A program made the position numbers and the translations under genes. DNA of 48,512 nucleotides from Caulobacteraceae bacterium. Its GTDB lineage: Bacteria > Pseudomonadota > Alphaproteobacteria > Caulobacterales > Caulobacteraceae. Below, one piece after another: positions 24,608 to 34,039 of the stretch (within the stretch, counting starts at the first letter, position 1; the number at the start of each line of letters is the position of its first letter). The stretch lies in assembly GCA_028290905.1 (NCBI GenBank), contig JAQGIW010000028.1:1-48512 (forward strand), written 5' to 3'. The notes beneath the pieces were generated by a model. The model saw only the letters and a program-made list of their open reading frames with translations. It was not told the origin of the DNA and ran no database searches.

Positions 24608-25294
24608 ATGGGCGAGATGATCAGGATCAAGAGCACCGCCGACGACGGCTTCACCTTCGATGCGTACCACGCCGCGCCCACCGGTGAGCGCAAGGGCGGA
24701 GTGATCGTGGTCCAGGAGATCTTCGGCCTTGACGAGCACGTGCGCCGGGACGTCGACCGCTGGGCCTCCCTCGGCTACGAGGCCACAGCGCCCTCGTTGT
24801 ACGACCGCCGCCAGCCCGGCTTCACCGCCGGCCACGATCCGGACGGCATGGCCGCCGGCATCGGCCACGCCCGCGCCACCCCGCTCGACCAGGCCCTGGG
24901 CGATATCGCCGCCGTGCGCGACAGCCTGGCGCCGCGGGGCAAGGTGTTCATCGTCGGCTACTGCTACGGCGGCTCGCTGGCCTGGCTCGCCGCCGGCAAG
25001 CTCGACGGCCTCTCCGGCGCCTCCAGCTACTACGGCAGCCTGGTCCAGGCGAACGCCAGCCTGAAGCCGAAGTGCCCGACCATCGTCCACCTCGGCCGGC
25101 TGGATGCCGGGATACCCGCCGACGCGGTCAAGGCCGCGGTCCAGGCGTCCAACCCCGACGTCCCGGTCTACGTCTACGAGGACGCCGGCCACGGCTTCAA
25201 CAACGAGGATCCGGCCAGGCATGCGTCGGCCAGCGCCGACCTGGCCCGAAAGCGGACTTTGGAAGTGTTCGGAGGGATCGGGTCCGGGGGTTGA
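24608..25294 (+). CDS. Dienelactone hydrolase family protein (first of a tandem pair)
   Basis: A 228-residue alpha/beta hydrolase of the dienelactone hydrolase type. Cys is the nucleophile in VGYCYGGSLAW, Asp is in LGRLDAGIP, and His is in DAGHGFN. EIFGLDEHVRRDVDRWASLG is the family's N-terminal signature. It hydrolyses lactone or ester bonds in aromatic-derived products in known members; the real substrate here is unknown. The second copy starts two bases after its stop, so they are translationally coupled. Confidence 0.9.
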   Translation: MGEMIRIKSTADDGFTFDAYHAAPTGERKGGVIVVQEIFGLDEHVRRDVDRWASLGYEATAPSLYDRRQPGFTAGHDPDGMAAGIGHARATPLDQALGDIAAVRDSLAPRGKVFIVGYCYGGSLAWLAAGKLDGLSGASSYYGSLVQANASLKPKCPTIVHLGRLDAGIPADAVKAAVQASNPDVPVYVYEDAGHGFNNEDPARHASASADLARKRTLEVFGGIGSGG

Positions 25295-25295
25295 G

Positions 25296-25976
25296 ATGGG
25301 CGACACCGTCCGCCTGACCAGTCCCCGCGACGGCTTCGTCTTCCAGGCCTGGCGCAGCGCCCCGCGCGACGCGCGGCGCGGCGGCCTGGTGTTGATCCAG
25401 GAGATTTTCGGCCTCACCGGCCACATCCGCGACCTCGCCGACGGCTTCGCCGCCGACGGCTACGAGACGATCGCCCCGTCCCTCTACGATCGCCGCAAGC
25501 CCGGGTTCGCGGCGGACTACGACGCTCAGGGCGTGGCGCAGGGACGGGCGCTTTCGGAAGCGACGCCCTGGGACGAGGTGGCCGCCGACCTGCAGGCGGC
25601 GATCGACGCCCTGGCCCGGCCGGTGTTCGTGGTTGGCTACTGCTGGGGCGGCACGGCGACGTGGCTGGCGGCCTGCCGCTGCACGGGGCTCTCGGCCGCC
25701 TCCAGCTTCTACGGCCGGCGCATTCCCGAGCTGCTCGGCGAGACGCCGCGCGTCCCGATCATCCTCCACTTCGGCAAGAGCGACACCTCCATCCCGCCGG
25801 CCGCGGTGGAGGCCATCGGCGCGGCCCACCCTGACATCCCGATCCACCTCTACGAGGCCGGCCACGGCTTCGTCTCCGACCGCCGGGTCGACCACCGACC
25901 GGACGCCGCGCGGCTGGCGCGCCTGCGCACCCTGCAGCTCTTCGCCCTGAACGGCGGCGGGCGGGGGGAGCTTTAG
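25296..25976 (+). CDS. Dienelactone hydrolase family protein (second of a tandem pair)
   Basis: A 226-residue paralogue of the gene before it, with EIFGLTGHIRDLADGFAADG, GYCWGGTATW (Cys nucleophile), FGKSDTSIP (Asp) and EAGHGFVSD (His). The triad is intact. The two proteins share their plan but differ widely in sequence, so they may have different substrates or form a heteromer. Confidence 0.9.
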   Translation: MGDTVRLTSPRDGFVFQAWRSAPRDARRGGLVLIQEIFGLTGHIRDLADGFAADGYETIAPSLYDRRKPGFAADYDAQGVAQGRALSEATPWDEVAADLQAAIDALARPVFVVGYCWGGTATWLAACRCTGLSAASSFYGRRIPELLGETPRVPIILHFGKSDTSIPPAAVEAIGAAHPDIPIHLYEAGHGFVSDRRVDHRPDAARLARLRTLQLFALNGGGRGEL

Positions 25977-25982
25977 AGGGGA

Positions 25983-26462
25983 TCACGCCTCGTCTCGGCG
26001 GCCGATCAGGTCGCGCACGGCCGGATCGGCTTCCAGCGCCCGCACCAGCACCACCTGGGCGATCAGCAGGCCAAGGCCAGCGCCGAAGCCGGCGAATGCC
26101 CCGCCGGGCGATCCGCCGCCATGGGCGAGGCGATGGACCTGCCAGACGATCAGGCCGGCCAGCGCGACCAGCAGGCCCAGGCCGACGATCACCGAGATCA
26201 CGCTCTGGCCGAAGCCCGTACGATAGCTGAGCCACAGGTGACGGGTGATCGCCCGTCGGACCGCCGGGATCGCCAGGGCGACGACCAGGGTCAGGGCGAG
26301 ATAGGCGCCGGGGAACACAATGGTGAGCTTCCACCTGAGGTCGTCGCCGCCCGGCAGCACCTCCCAGGCGTCCAGCGCGGCGCCGGCGTACACAAGCAGC
26401 CCGACCGCCAGCACGCTCGCCTGCATCCGCCGAAAAATACGCCACGACGATCGTTGGGCCAT
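25983..26462 (-). CDS. Small integral membrane protein
   Basis: A 159-residue protein of unknown family with about four predicted membrane segments: VLAVGLLVYAGAAL, IVFPGAYLALTLVVALAI, VISVIVGLGLLVALAGLIVW and GLGLLIAQVVLV. A short basic tail (VRDLIGRRDEA) is probably cytoplasmic. The ATG at 26462 is preferred over one 14 codons upstream because the extension is uneven in composition. It converges on the dienelactone hydrolase pair. Confidence 0.7.
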   Translation of the reverse strand: MAQRSSWRIFRRMQASVLAVGLLVYAGAALDAWEVLPGGDDLRWKLTIVFPGAYLALTLVVALAIPAVRRAITRHLWLSYRTGFGQSVISVIVGLGLLVALAGLIVWQVHRLAHGGGSPGGAFAGFGAGLGLLIAQVVLVRALEADPAVRDLIGRRDEA

Positions 26463-26530
26463 GGGGAAAAGGTGGCGCACCGACCCGGCGAAAAAAAGGG
26501 CCAAGGCAAGGCGTTTCCGCCCTTGTGATC

Positions 26531-26656
26531 GCCTCTCCTCCCCCTTCTGGGGAGGGGGACCCCGAAGGGGTGGAGGGGGTGACGCGGCCGAAACCTCGCC
26601 AAGCCTGCCCCCTTCCCCGGCTTCGCCGGGACTTCCTCCAGAGGGGGAAGAGAGGC
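26531..26656. repeat. Intergenic GC repeat with terminal inverted repeats, full copy
   Basis: About 126 bases between GCCTCTCCTCCCCCTTCTGG and its near-perfect complement CCAGAGGGGGAAGAGAGGC. Inside are GGACCCCGAAGGGGTGGAGG and CCTCGCCAAG. A second full copy lies at 29670 and a half copy at 23273. The inverted ends suggest a palindromic or non-autonomous element spread between genes. Confidence 0.75.
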
Positions 26657-26673
26657 CAACTCCCTGAGGGGGC

Positions 26674-27201
26674 CTAATGCCCCTCGAAACTCACCAGGGT
26701 TGAAACCCGCACACCGGCCGCGCGCAGTTTGTCCGCGCCGCCCAACTCAGGCAGGTCGACCACGAAGGCGGCCGCGACGATCTCGGCCCCGGCCTGGCCC
26801 AGCAGGTCGATCGCCGCCAGGGCCGTGCCGCCGGTGGCGATCAGGTCGTCGACCAGGATCACGCGCTCGCCCTGATGCACGGCGTCCAGGTGCATCTCCA
26901 TCACGTCGGCCCCGTACTCCAGCGCATACTCCACGGCCCGGGTGCGGTGGGGCAGCTTGCCCTTCTTGCGCAGGGGCACGAAGCCGGCCGACAGCTGGTG
27001 GGCGACCGCGCCACCGAGGATGAAGCCCCGCGCCTCGATGCCGGCCACCTTGTCGAGCTTCAGCCCGGCGAAGGGCTGCACCAGCTCGTCCACGGCGCGG
27101 CGGAAAGCGCGGGCGTCGGCCAGCAGGGTGGTGATGTCGCGGAACTGGATCCCGGCCTTGGGATAGTCGGGAATCGTGCGGATCGAATCGCGGAGGGTCA
27201 T
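26674..27201 (-). CDS. apt: Adenine phosphoribosyltransferase
   Basis: A 175-residue enzyme that converts adenine and PRPP to AMP (purine salvage). Landmarks are [46 protein letters not shown] and the PRPP-binding [17 protein letters not shown]. Length and order are standard. It lies near mtnP on the same strand. MTA phosphorylase releases adenine, which Apt reclaims, so the two form a functional pair with the hydrolase gene between them. Confidence 0.96.
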   Translation of the reverse strand: MTLRDSIRTIPDYPKAGIQFRDITTLLADARAFRRAVDELVQPFAGLKLDKVAGIEARGFILGGAVAHQLSAGFVPLRKKGKLPHRTRAVEYALEYGADVMEMHLDAVHQGERVILVDDLIATGGTALAAIDLLGQAGAEIVAAAFVVDLPELGGADKLRAAGVRVSTLVSFEGH

Positions 27202-27245
27202 TGATGCTCGCGGAGAGGAGTAGTCTTGTGGGCGATTTGGCGTGG

Positions 27246-27896
27246 TCAGCCGAGGAAGGCCAGCAGGATGTCGGCCGTTTCCCGTGGAGCCTCGACCTGA
27301 GGAAGGCGTCCCTTGCCCGGCATGATCCGAAACGCGGCGCGAGGCAACTGGGCGGCGAGCCGGCGGGCGGCGCCTGGGGTCGGATGGTCGCCCTGGGTCC
27401 AGAACACCAAGGTGTGGGCCGTCGGCTCCCGCTGGGGCGTGCGGCCGCGGCTCAGCATCCGCGCCGGGTACGCCCCCAGCCGGCCACCCAGGCCCAGGCG
27501 GGCCAGCAGCCGCTCGGGCGTGCTGGGCAGGGCGCCGCCGTTGATCAGCACCAGGGCGTCGCAGCGATGGGGATGGCTGGCGGCGTAGGCCCGCGCCAGG
27601 CAGGCCCCGAACTCATGACCCGCGATCCTCACCGCGCCGATCTCCAGGGCGCCGACCAGTCCGTCGAGCCAGGCGACCAGCGAGGGCAGGGTCGATCGGG
27701 CCATGGCCTGCGATCCGCCGCAGCCCGGCAGGTCGGGGGCGATGACGCCGTAGCGCTCCGCCAGGCGGTCCCAGATCGGCGACCAGTGACGCTGCGCGTC
27801 GGCCCCGCCGCCATGCAGCAGGACGAGGGGCGGCCCCTCCCCGCCCCGCCAGAGGTGGACCTGGCGTCCCCGGACCGAGAGGGTTTCAGCGCGCAT
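27246..27896 (-). CDS. Alpha/beta hydrolase-fold protein lacking the catalytic Ser and His
   Basis: A 216-residue hydrolase-fold protein: [20 protein letters not shown] and [13 protein letters not shown] are typical. However, the elbow reads AGHEFGACL, with Glu95 where Ser is expected. The C-terminal GxGHxPQ motif reads GKGRLPQ, with Arg197 in place of His. Asp170 (QGDHPTP) remains. It therefore looks like a pseudoenzyme or one with altered chemistry. Its start overlaps the end of mtnP by 11 bases, so it is co-translated, and apt follows, which suggests a tie to methylthioadenosine or purine salvage. Confidence 0.8.
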   Translation of the reverse strand: MRAETLSVRGRQVHLWRGGEGPPLVLLHGGGADAQRHWSPIWDRLAERYGVIAPDLPGCGGSQAMARSTLPSLVAWLDGLVGALEIGAVRIAGHEFGACLARAYAASHPHRCDALVLINGGALPSTPERLLARLGLGGRLGAYPARMLSRGRTPQREPTAHTLVFWTQGDHPTPGAARRLAAQLPRAAFRIMPGKGRLPQVEAPRETADILLAFLG

Positions 27897-28773
27897 CGGG
27901 CTTCACGAGGCCCAGCGCCCGACCGGCCACCGCCGACAGCCGCTCGACCATCGCCGGGTCGCGCGCGGCGGCCGTGGTGATCAGGGCCCCCTCGAGACAG
28001 GTGTCGATCGGCGAGGGGCCCCGCACCGGCGGCAGGCGCCGCGCCAGGTGGGCGACCAGGCTGCGAGCCTTGCCGGCGTTGGCGCTCAGCACCGCCTGGA
28101 TGTGGTGCACTTCCACGGGGGCGACCTCCTCGCGCCAGCAGTCGTAGTCGGTCACCATGGCCACCGAGGCGTAGGGCAGTTCCGCCTCCCGCGCGAGCTT
28201 GGCCTCCGGCATGTTGGTCATGCCGATGACGTCGCACCCCCAGGACCGGTAGAGTGCGCTTTCGGCCTCGGTGGAGAACTGCGGGCCCTCCATGGCCAGA
28301 TAGCAGCCGCCCTTCACCACCCGCGCCCCCGCGGCGCGCCCGGCTTCCGCCGCCAGGGCCGACAGCCGGGGGCAGACGGGGTGGGCCATCGACACGTGAG
28401 CGGCGAGGCCGGGGCCGAAGAAGCTCTTCTCCCGGGCGAAGGTCCGGTCGATGAACTGGTCGACGACCACGAAGTCGCCGGGGCTCAGGGCCTCGCGAAG
28501 CGAGCCGACCGCAGAGAGGGACAGGACATCGGTGCAGCCCGCCCGCTTGAGGACGTCGATATTGGCCCGGGCGTTGACGGCTGTGGGCGGCAGGACGTGG
28601 CCCCGCCCGTGCCGGGGCAGGAACACCAGCGTCACCGGACCCAGGGCGCCGATCAGGAGGGCGTCCGAGGGCTCGCCAAACGGGCTTTCGATGCGGGTCC
28701 AGCGCCCGCCCTCCAGTCCCTCGATGTCATAGACCCCCGAGCCGCCGATCACGCCCAGGACCCACGCCGCCAT
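27886..28773 (-). CDS. mtnP: S-methyl-5'-thioadenosine phosphorylase
   Basis: A 295-residue phosphorylase that splits methylthioadenosine into adenine and methylthioribose 1-phosphate. Landmarks are VIGGSGVYDIEGLE, LPRHGRGHVLPP, MEGPQFSTEAES, IGMTNMPEAKLARE and AMVTDYDCW. It has a strong ribosome site, GGAGGTGGGTTGA, before the ATG. Released adenine would go to Apt encoded downstream. Confidence 0.94.
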   Translation of the reverse strand: MAAWVLGVIGGSGVYDIEGLEGGRWTRIESPFGEPSDALLIGALGPVTLVFLPRHGRGHVLPPTAVNARANIDVLKRAGCTDVLSLSAVGSLREALSPGDFVVVDQFIDRTFAREKSFFGPGLAAHVSMAHPVCPRLSALAAEAGRAAGARVVKGGCYLAMEGPQFSTEAESALYRSWGCDVIGMTNMPEAKLAREAELPYASVAMVTDYDCWREEVAPVEVHHIQAVLSANAGKARSLVAHLARRLPPVRGPSPIDTCLEGALITTAAARDPAMVERLSAVAGRALGLVKPDAR

Positions 28774-28799
28774 TCAACCCACCTCCGTGCTGGCGCCTT

Positions 28800-29663
28800 A
28801 TGGCGAGGATCGCGCCGTTTGGCCATTGTACCCTCAGGCGCCGCGCGGGCGGGGAGGCTCGACTATTGATCGGCAAGGCTCGCGAGTCGAAGCGACGGAG
28901 CGCCGCGGTGACCCCGGTCGCCCTCCTGGCGGCGCTGGCGCTGGCGCGAGGCGCGCTGGCCGGCGAGACGCGGTGCTGGATCGACAAGGGAGCCCTGGTG
29001 GCGCCGGTGGCGTTCGGCGACATCGCCGGCGATTTCCTGATCGACCTCTCGGCGCCGGCCAGCGCCCTGCACGTCACCCGCGCCCAGGAGGACGGGCTGG
29101 ACGGGGAGGCGGCGACGCGCGACCTCTCGATCGCCGGCCGGCGCCTCGCCGGCGTCACCCTGGCGATCGTCGATCTGGACGTCCGGACGGCGAAGTTCGA
29201 CACCACCATCAACGGGGTCATCGGCGCGGACCTGCTGCGCCGCTTCGTGGTCGAGATAGATCCGTCGCCCTGCCGGCTGCGGCTGCTGCGGCGCCGGCCC
29301 GCGCGTTGGGCCGGGAGCGTCCGTCTGGCGATCCGCGAGGCGGACGGACGGCCCCTGGCCCCCGCTAGCGTCACCGACGGGCTGAAGGTCCGCTCGGGTC
29401 TCTTCGCCCTTGGCACCGCGGACTGGGCGACCCGGGTGAACGGCCGTCTCTCGCGCCCGCAGACCACCGACGCCCCGGCCCCCGTACGCCTGCGCGCCCT
29501 CGAGATCGCCGGCCGCCTGTTCGAACAGGTCCCGGCCGCCACCCAGCCCCAGGCGATCGGCGAGGCGCGGGGCGCGATCGGAATGGCCGTCTGGTCCCGC
29601 TGGCGCCTGCGCCTGGACATGCGCGAGGGCTGGCTGGAGCTCGCGCCCGCCGATGGGAAATAG
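28800..29663 (+). CDS. Hypothetical protein with retropepsin-like features
   Basis: A 287-residue protein of unknown function. A hydrophobic segment VTPVALLAALALARGALA around residues 37-54 looks like a signal or anchor, so the true start may be further downstream. Repeats of the type DFLIDLSAP and GVIGADLLRRFVVEID recall the hydrophobic-D-[ST]-G loops and the 'INGVIGxDLL' motif of bacterial retropepsin-like proteins. The first catalytic motif reads IDLSA, not DTG, so activity is doubtful. It runs divergently from mtnP. Confidence 0.65.
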   Translation: MARIAPFGHCTLRRRAGGEARLLIGKARESKRRSAAVTPVALLAALALARGALAGETRCWIDKGALVAPVAFGDIAGDFLIDLSAPASALHVTRAQEDGLDGEAATRDLSIAGRRLAGVTLAIVDLDVRTAKFDTTINGVIGADLLRRFVVEIDPSPCRLRLLRRRPARWAGSVRLAIREADGRPLAPASVTDGLKVRSGLFALGTADWATRVNGRLSRPQTTDAPAPVRLRALEIAGRLFEQVPAATQPQAIGEARGAIGMAVWSRWRLRLDMREGWLELAPADGK

Positions 29664-29669
29664 CGAGGC

Positions 29670-29801
29670 GCCTCTCCTCCCCCAGGGGGACCGCGAAGCG
29701 GTGGAGGGGGCCGCCGCAGCAGAGGCCTCGCCAAGCGCGCCGCCCCCTCCCCCCGCGTACGCGGGGTTCGCCGGTACTTCCCCCAAAGGGGGAAGAGAGG
29801 C
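29670..29801. repeat. Intergenic GC repeat with terminal inverted repeats, full copy
   Basis: Same family as 26531-26656: GCCTCTCCTCCCCCAGGGGG at the left, CCTCGCCAAG inside, and CCCCCAAAGGGGGAAGAGAG at the right. It lies between convergent genes. Confidence 0.75.
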
Positions 29802-29813
29802 GTAGCCGCTAGG

Positions 29814-30680
29814 CTAGTGCGCAACCTTGCGCCAGATCTGGCGATAGCTGCCGTAGAGCAGGCCGGAGAACAGGACCAGGAAGATCATCACCGCGAAGCC
29901 GGTCTGCTTGCGCTGCTCCATCTTCGGATCGGCCGCCCACTGCAGGAAGGCCGCCACGTCCTTGGCCTCCTGGTCCGTGGTGGCCTTGACGCCGTCATCG
30001 TAGGTGACGCGGTTGTCCGTCAGCGGCGGGGGCATGGCGATGACGCCGCCTGTCGGAATCTTGTGGGGATCGCCCTTGTAGAAGGAACTGACGTCGCCCG
30101 GCATCCACGGATCGTAGAACTTGCCCGCCGGCAGGGCGAGGCCCGGGGGTGGTGGCGTGCCGTCGCCGGTCACTACCGAGTAGATGTATTGCGGGCCCCC
30201 TTCGCGGGCGGCCGCCAGCAGCGACATGTCCGGCGGCACGGCCCCGCCGTTGGCGGCGCGCGCCGCAGCGTCATTGGCGAAGGGCGAGGGGAGATAGTCG
30301 GCCGTGGTCCCCGGGCGCTTGATCGCATCGCCGCTGTCGGGGTCGATGTCGGCAATCTGGGCCTCCTTGGCGATCGCCTTCGCCACCGGATTGTCGTTGG
30401 GGTTGGGGTACTTGGGATTCCAGAACGGACCGCCCGGGTCGGCGAGGTTGCGGAACGCCACCATCTTCATCGAATGGCAGGACGAACAGACCTCGTGGTA
30501 GACCTTGTAGCCACGCTGGAGCTGCTCCTGATCGTACATCCCGAAGGGGCCCTCGAACGACCAGTGGACCTCCTTGAGCGGGGCCTGGGTGGTCGCGGAC
30601 AGGGCCGGCGAGGCCGTGACGAGAAGGCCCGCGCCAAAGAGGCCCGCGACCTGCGCCGCGGCGAAGAGTTTGCGCAGCAT
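29814..30680 (-). CDS. petC: Cytochrome c1 of the bc1 complex
   Basis: A 288-residue membrane-anchored cytochrome. Residues 1-28 form a signal peptide (ending ALSAT). Haem c is attached at CSSCH, and VIAMPPPL supplies the axial Met. A C-terminal anchor helix, FAVMIFLVLFSGLLYGSYRQ, is followed by a basic tail. It passes electrons from the Rieske protein to soluble cytochrome c in the periplasm. It starts 6 bases after the cytochrome b stop; the order petA-petB-petC is the standard alphaproteobacterial operon. Confidence 0.96.
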   Translation of the reverse strand: MLRKLFAAAQVAGLFGAGLLVTASPALSATTQAPLKEVHWSFEGPFGMYDQEQLQRGYKVYHEVCSSCHSMKMVAFRNLADPGGPFWNPKYPNPNDNPVAKAIAKEAQIADIDPDSGDAIKRPGTTADYLPSPFANDAAARAANGGAVPPDMSLLAAAREGGPQYIYSVVTGDGTPPPPGLALPAGKFYDPWMPGDVSSFYKGDPHKIPTGGVIAMPPPLTDNRVTYDDGVKATTDQEAKDVAAFLQWAADPKMEQRKQTGFAVMIFLVLFSGLLYGSYRQIWRKVAH

Positions 30681-30686
30681 CGTGTC

Positions 30687-32012
30687 TCAGCCCTTCGTTT
30701 CGGGAGCGGCCGCCGCGCCCGCCGGGACGCCGGCGGGGTGTGACAGCACCGGCGTGTAGAGCGAGTCGGGAACCGGCAACGGCGTTTCCGTCAGCCCCAG
30801 GATCGGCGTGATGACCAGGAAGTAGGCGAAGTAGTACAGCGCCGCGATCCGGCTGAGCCACGTCACGGTGTTGACGCCGTAGTCGAGGAAGATCGGTCCG
30901 GGTCCCGCGCCCGGGATGATCACGCCGTCGGGCTCCTGCGAGCCGCACCAGCCGAGCGCCAGCGAGGCGACGATCCACACGAAGAAGAACATCCGATAGG
31001 TCGGGCGGTAGCGCATCGAACGCACCTTGGAGGTGTCCAGCCACGGCAGGACGAACAGCATGAGGATCGCGCCGCCAAGGGCCAGCACGCCGGTCAGCTT
31101 GTCCGGGATCGCCCGCAGGATGGCGTAGAAGGGCAGGAGGTACCACTCAGGCACGATGTGCGCCGGGGTCTTCAGCGGATCGGCGGCGACCTGGTTGTCT
31201 ACCTTCCCCATGGCTTCGGGCAAGTAGAACACGAACAGAGCGAACAGGATCATGAACAGCGAGACCGCGAACAGGTCCTTCACCGTGTAGTACGGGTGGA
31301 AGGGCACGGTGTCGGACGCGCTCCTCACGTTGACGCCGGTCGGGTTGGAGTTGCCGGGCACGTGCAGCGCCCAGATGTGCAGGGCGACCACGGCGGCGAT
31401 CACGAACGGCAGCAGATAGTGCAGCGAGAAGAACCGGGTGAGCGTCGGGTCGTCCACCGAAAAGCCCCCCCAGAGCAGGGTGGTCAGGGGCTTGCCGACC
31501 AGCGGCAGGGCGCCGAACAGGCTGGTGATTACCTTGGCCCCCCAGAAGCTCATCTGGCCCCAGGGGAGGACATAGCCCATGAAGGCGGTGGCCATCATCA
31601 GCACATAGATGACGCAGCCCAGCAGCCACAGTACCTCGCGCGGCGACTTGTACGAGCCGTAGTACATGCCGCGCAGAATGTGGATGTAGACGGCCAGGAA
31701 GAACATCGCGGCGCCGTTGGCGTGCAGGCCGCGGATCAGCCAGCCGTAGTTGACGTCGCGCATGATGCTGCGCTGGACGGAAACGAAGGCCCCGGCGGCG
31801 CTGGGGTCGTAGTGCATGGCCAGGACGATGCCGGTGACGATCTGCACCACCAGGCAGAACGACAGGATGCCGCCGAACGTGTACCAGTAGTTCAGGTTCC
31901 GCGGCGTCGGGTAGTCCAGCAGGTCGGCGCTGAAACGGATGATCGGCAGGCGCGCATCGAGCCAGCGCTCGATGGCGGTCCCCGGTTGATAGGTGCTTGG
32001 ATGCTCGCTCAT
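30687..32012 (-). CDS. petB: Cytochrome b of the bc1 complex
   Basis: A 441-residue integral membrane protein with about eight helices, carrying haems bL and bH and the Qo and Qi quinol sites. Landmarks are [77 protein letters not shown] and the Qo-site [13 protein letters not shown]. The bacterial length and the C-terminal extra helix are as expected. It starts 7 bases after petA. Confidence 0.97.
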   Translation of the reverse strand: MSEHPSTYQPGTAIERWLDARLPIIRFSADLLDYPTPRNLNYWYTFGGILSFCLVVQIVTGIVLAMHYDPSAAGAFVSVQRSIMRDVNYGWLIRGLHANGAAMFFLAVYIHILRGMYYGSYKSPREVLWLLGCVIYVLMMATAFMGYVLPWGQMSFWGAKVITSLFGALPLVGKPLTTLLWGGFSVDDPTLTRFFSLHYLLPFVIAAVVALHIWALHVPGNSNPTGVNVRSASDTVPFHPYYTVKDLFAVSLFMILFALFVFYLPEAMGKVDNQVAADPLKTPAHIVPEWYLLPFYAILRAIPDKLTGVLALGGAILMLFVLPWLDTSKVRSMRYRPTYRMFFFVWIVASLALGWCGSQEPDGVIIPGAGPGPIFLDYGVNTVTWLSRIAALYYFAYFLVITPILGLTETPLPVPDSLYTPVLSHPAGVPAGAAAAPETKG

Positions 32013-32019
32013 CTGCGGT

Positions 32020-32583
32020 CTACCCGATCTTCACTTTGGTGTCGCTCAGGAAGGTGTAGTCGGGCAGCACCAGGTTGAGCGGCGCGGGGCCTTTGCGGAT
32101 CCTCGCGGCGGTGTCGTACTGCGAGCCGTGGCAAGGGCAGAGCCAGCCGCCGTAGTCGCCTTCCCCGAAGGTCGGCACGCAGCCCAGGTGGGTGCAGCTG
32201 GCCAGGACGATCAGCCACTGCTCGTGTCCTGGCTTGACCCGCGCGGAGTCGGGGGCCGGATCCTTCATCGGAGCGTTATCGTCCGCCCTGGCGCGGGCGA
32301 TCTCCGCGGGCGTGCGGTGACGGATGAACACCGGCTGCTTGCGCCAGGAGATGGTGACTTCCTGGCCCAAGGCTATCTTGCTGATGTCGTACTCGAGCGA
32401 GGCCAGCGCCAGGGTGTCGGCGGCCGGATTGAGCTGGTCGATCAACGGCCAGGCCACCATGGCGACGCCGCCGACGGCGGCGGCCGCGGCGGCGATATGG
32501 ATGAAATCCCGACGGCCGGGATCGTCGGGACCGTCCATTGCGGGCGCCGCTTGGGCTAGGCTGTCTGCCACCTTGAAACTCAT
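32020..32583 (-). CDS. petA: Rieske iron-sulfur subunit of the bc1 complex
   Basis: A 187-residue protein. The 2Fe-2S cluster ligands are in CTHLGC and CPCHGS. The N-terminus [20 protein letters not shown] is a Tat-type signal anchor, retained as the membrane helix. It takes an electron from quinol and hands it to cytochrome c1. The ATG at 32583 is preferred; a GTG 8 codons upstream is possible. It is the first gene of petABC and diverges from trmL, so the 80 bases between them hold both promoters. Confidence 0.95.
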   Translation of the reverse strand: MSFKVADSLAQAAPAMDGPDDPGRRDFIHIAAAAAAVGGVAMVAWPLIDQLNPAADTLALASLEYDISKIALGQEVTISWRKQPVFIRHRTPAEIARARADDNAPMKDPAPDSARVKPGHEQWLIVLASCTHLGCVPTFGEGDYGGWLCPCHGSQYDTAARIRKGPAPLNLVLPDYTFLSDTKVKIG

Positions 32584-32663
32584 CCCCGATCGATTGAGGG
32601 TCCGCACGATAGCGGACGACCATGGACCACCACGGCGGTGTCTCTATAGGGGGTTCGCTTAGA

Positions 32664-33152
32664 ATGCGTCTCGCGCTTTTTCAACCGGACATTCCGCAAA
32701 ACGTAGGTGCGGCCATTCGGCTGTCCGCATGCCTGAATGTAGCGCTCGACGTCATCCAGCCCTGCGCCTTCCCGCTCGACGACCGGTCTTTGAAGCGCGC
32801 GGCCCTGGACTATGGCCCGCTCGCCCATCTGACGCGGCATGCCTCGTGGAGCGATTTCCTTGCCGCGCGGCCGGCGACGGCGCGGCTGGTGCTGCTGACC
32901 ACACGGGGCGACACGCTCTTTCCCGACGTCGTCTTCCGGCCCGACGACATCCTGCTCATGGGCGCCGAGAGCGCCGGCGCGCCGGCCCACGTCCACGCCG
33001 CCGCCGCGATCCGCCTGCGCATTCCGCTCGCCGCCGGCGCCCGCTCGCTCAACGTCGTCACCGCCGCCACCCTGGCGCTCGGCGAGGCGCTGCGGCAGAA
33101 CAACGCCTTTCCCCCGGACCCCCCTTTTCGAGACGCCGGACCGCTTCCATGA
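32664..33152 (+). CDS. trmL: tRNA (cytidine(34)-2'-O)-methyltransferase
   Basis: A 162-residue SPOUT-class methyltransferase that methylates the wobble ribose in tRNA-Leu. Landmarks are [20 protein letters not shown] at the start, [25 protein letters not shown] and [20 protein letters not shown], the knot that binds SAM. The ATG at 32664 is preferred over one 14 codons upstream. Its stop overlaps the hemF start (ATGA), so they are coupled. Confidence 0.92.
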   Translation: MRLALFQPDIPQNVGAAIRLSACLNVALDVIQPCAFPLDDRSLKRAALDYGPLAHLTRHASWSDFLAARPATARLVLLTTRGDTLFPDVVFRPDDILLMGAESAGAPAHVHAAAAIRLRIPLAAGARSLNVVTAATLALGEALRQNNAFPPDPPFRDAGPLP

Positions 33153-34039
33153 CCGTCGAGTCCCTTCACGGCGCCGACCTCGCCGACAATCCGCGGGTCA
33201 AGCGCGCAAGGGCCTGGTTCGACAGCCTGCGCGACAGCCTGGTCGGGGCCTTCGAGGCGCTGGAGGACGAGGCGCCGGCCGATCTCTATCCGGGCGTGGC
33301 CGGCCGCTTCACCCTCGAGCCCTGGGTGCGCGAGGCCGGCGGCGGCGGGGTGATGGGCTTCCTGCACGGCCGCTTCTTCGAGAAGTGTGGCCTGCACGTC
33401 AGCGAGGTGCACGGGACCTTCACCCCCGAGATGGCCGCCGCCATGCCCGGCGCGAAGAAGGACCCCCGCTTCGTCGCCACCGGCGTCAGCCTGATCGCCC
33501 ACTTGGTCAACCCGCGCGTGCCAGCCGTTCACATGAACACACGCTACCTCGCCACCACCAGCGGCTGGTTCGGCGGCGGCGCGGACCTGACGCCGCTGCT
33601 CGGCGAACAGCGGCGGCCGGACGCCCCGGACGCGGTCGCCTTCCATGCGGCGCTGCGGGCGGCCTGCGATGCGCACGACGGGGCGTGGTATGCGAAATTC
33701 AAGGAGGAGTGCGATCGCTACTTCTTCCTGCCGCACCGGAACGAGCCGCGGGGCGTCGGCGGCATCTTCTACGACCGCCACGATAGCGGCGACTGGGAGC
33801 GCGACTTCGCCTTCACCCAGGACGTCGGCCGGGCCCTGCTGGAGGTCTATCCCCGGATCGCCCGGGAACGCATGGGCGAGGCCTGGACGGGCGCCGAACG
33901 CGAGGAGCAGCTGGTCCGCCGCGGCCGCTACGTCGAGTTCAACCTGCTCTATGACCGCGGCACCATGTTCGGCCTGAAGACCGGCGGCAACATCGAGTCG
34001 ATCCTCTCGTCCATGCCGCCCGTGGTCAAATGGCCCTGA
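33149..34039 (+). CDS. hemF: Oxygen-dependent coproporphyrinogen III oxidase
   Basis: A 296-residue enzyme that decarboxylates coproporphyrinogen III to protoporphyrinogen IX with O2, in haem synthesis. Landmarks are [70 protein letters not shown] and the end [18 protein letters not shown]. Full length. It is coupled to trmL by a 4-base overlap and its end overlaps the acyltransferase gene by 14 bases. Confidence 0.96.
   Translation: MTVESLHGADLADNPRVKRARAWFDSLRDSLVGAFEALEDEAPADLYPGVAGRFTLEPWVREAGGGGVMGFLHGRFFEKCGLHVSEVHGTFTPEMAAAMPGAKKDPRFVATGVSLIAHLVNPRVPAVHMNTRYLATTSGWFGGGADLTPLLGEQRRPDAPDAVAFHAALRAACDAHDGAWYAKFKEECDRYFFLPHRNEPRGVGGIFYDRHDSGDWERDFAFTQDVGRALLEVYPRIARERMGEAWTGAEREEQLVRRGRYVEFNLLYDRGTMFGLKTGGNIESILSSMPPVVKWP

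Noticed and set aside
23381-25426. 681-codon open frame on the minus strand opposite ychF and the first dienelactone hydrolase
   Set aside because: Antisense to well-identified genes; no recognisable motif. Long antisense frames are common at this GC content.
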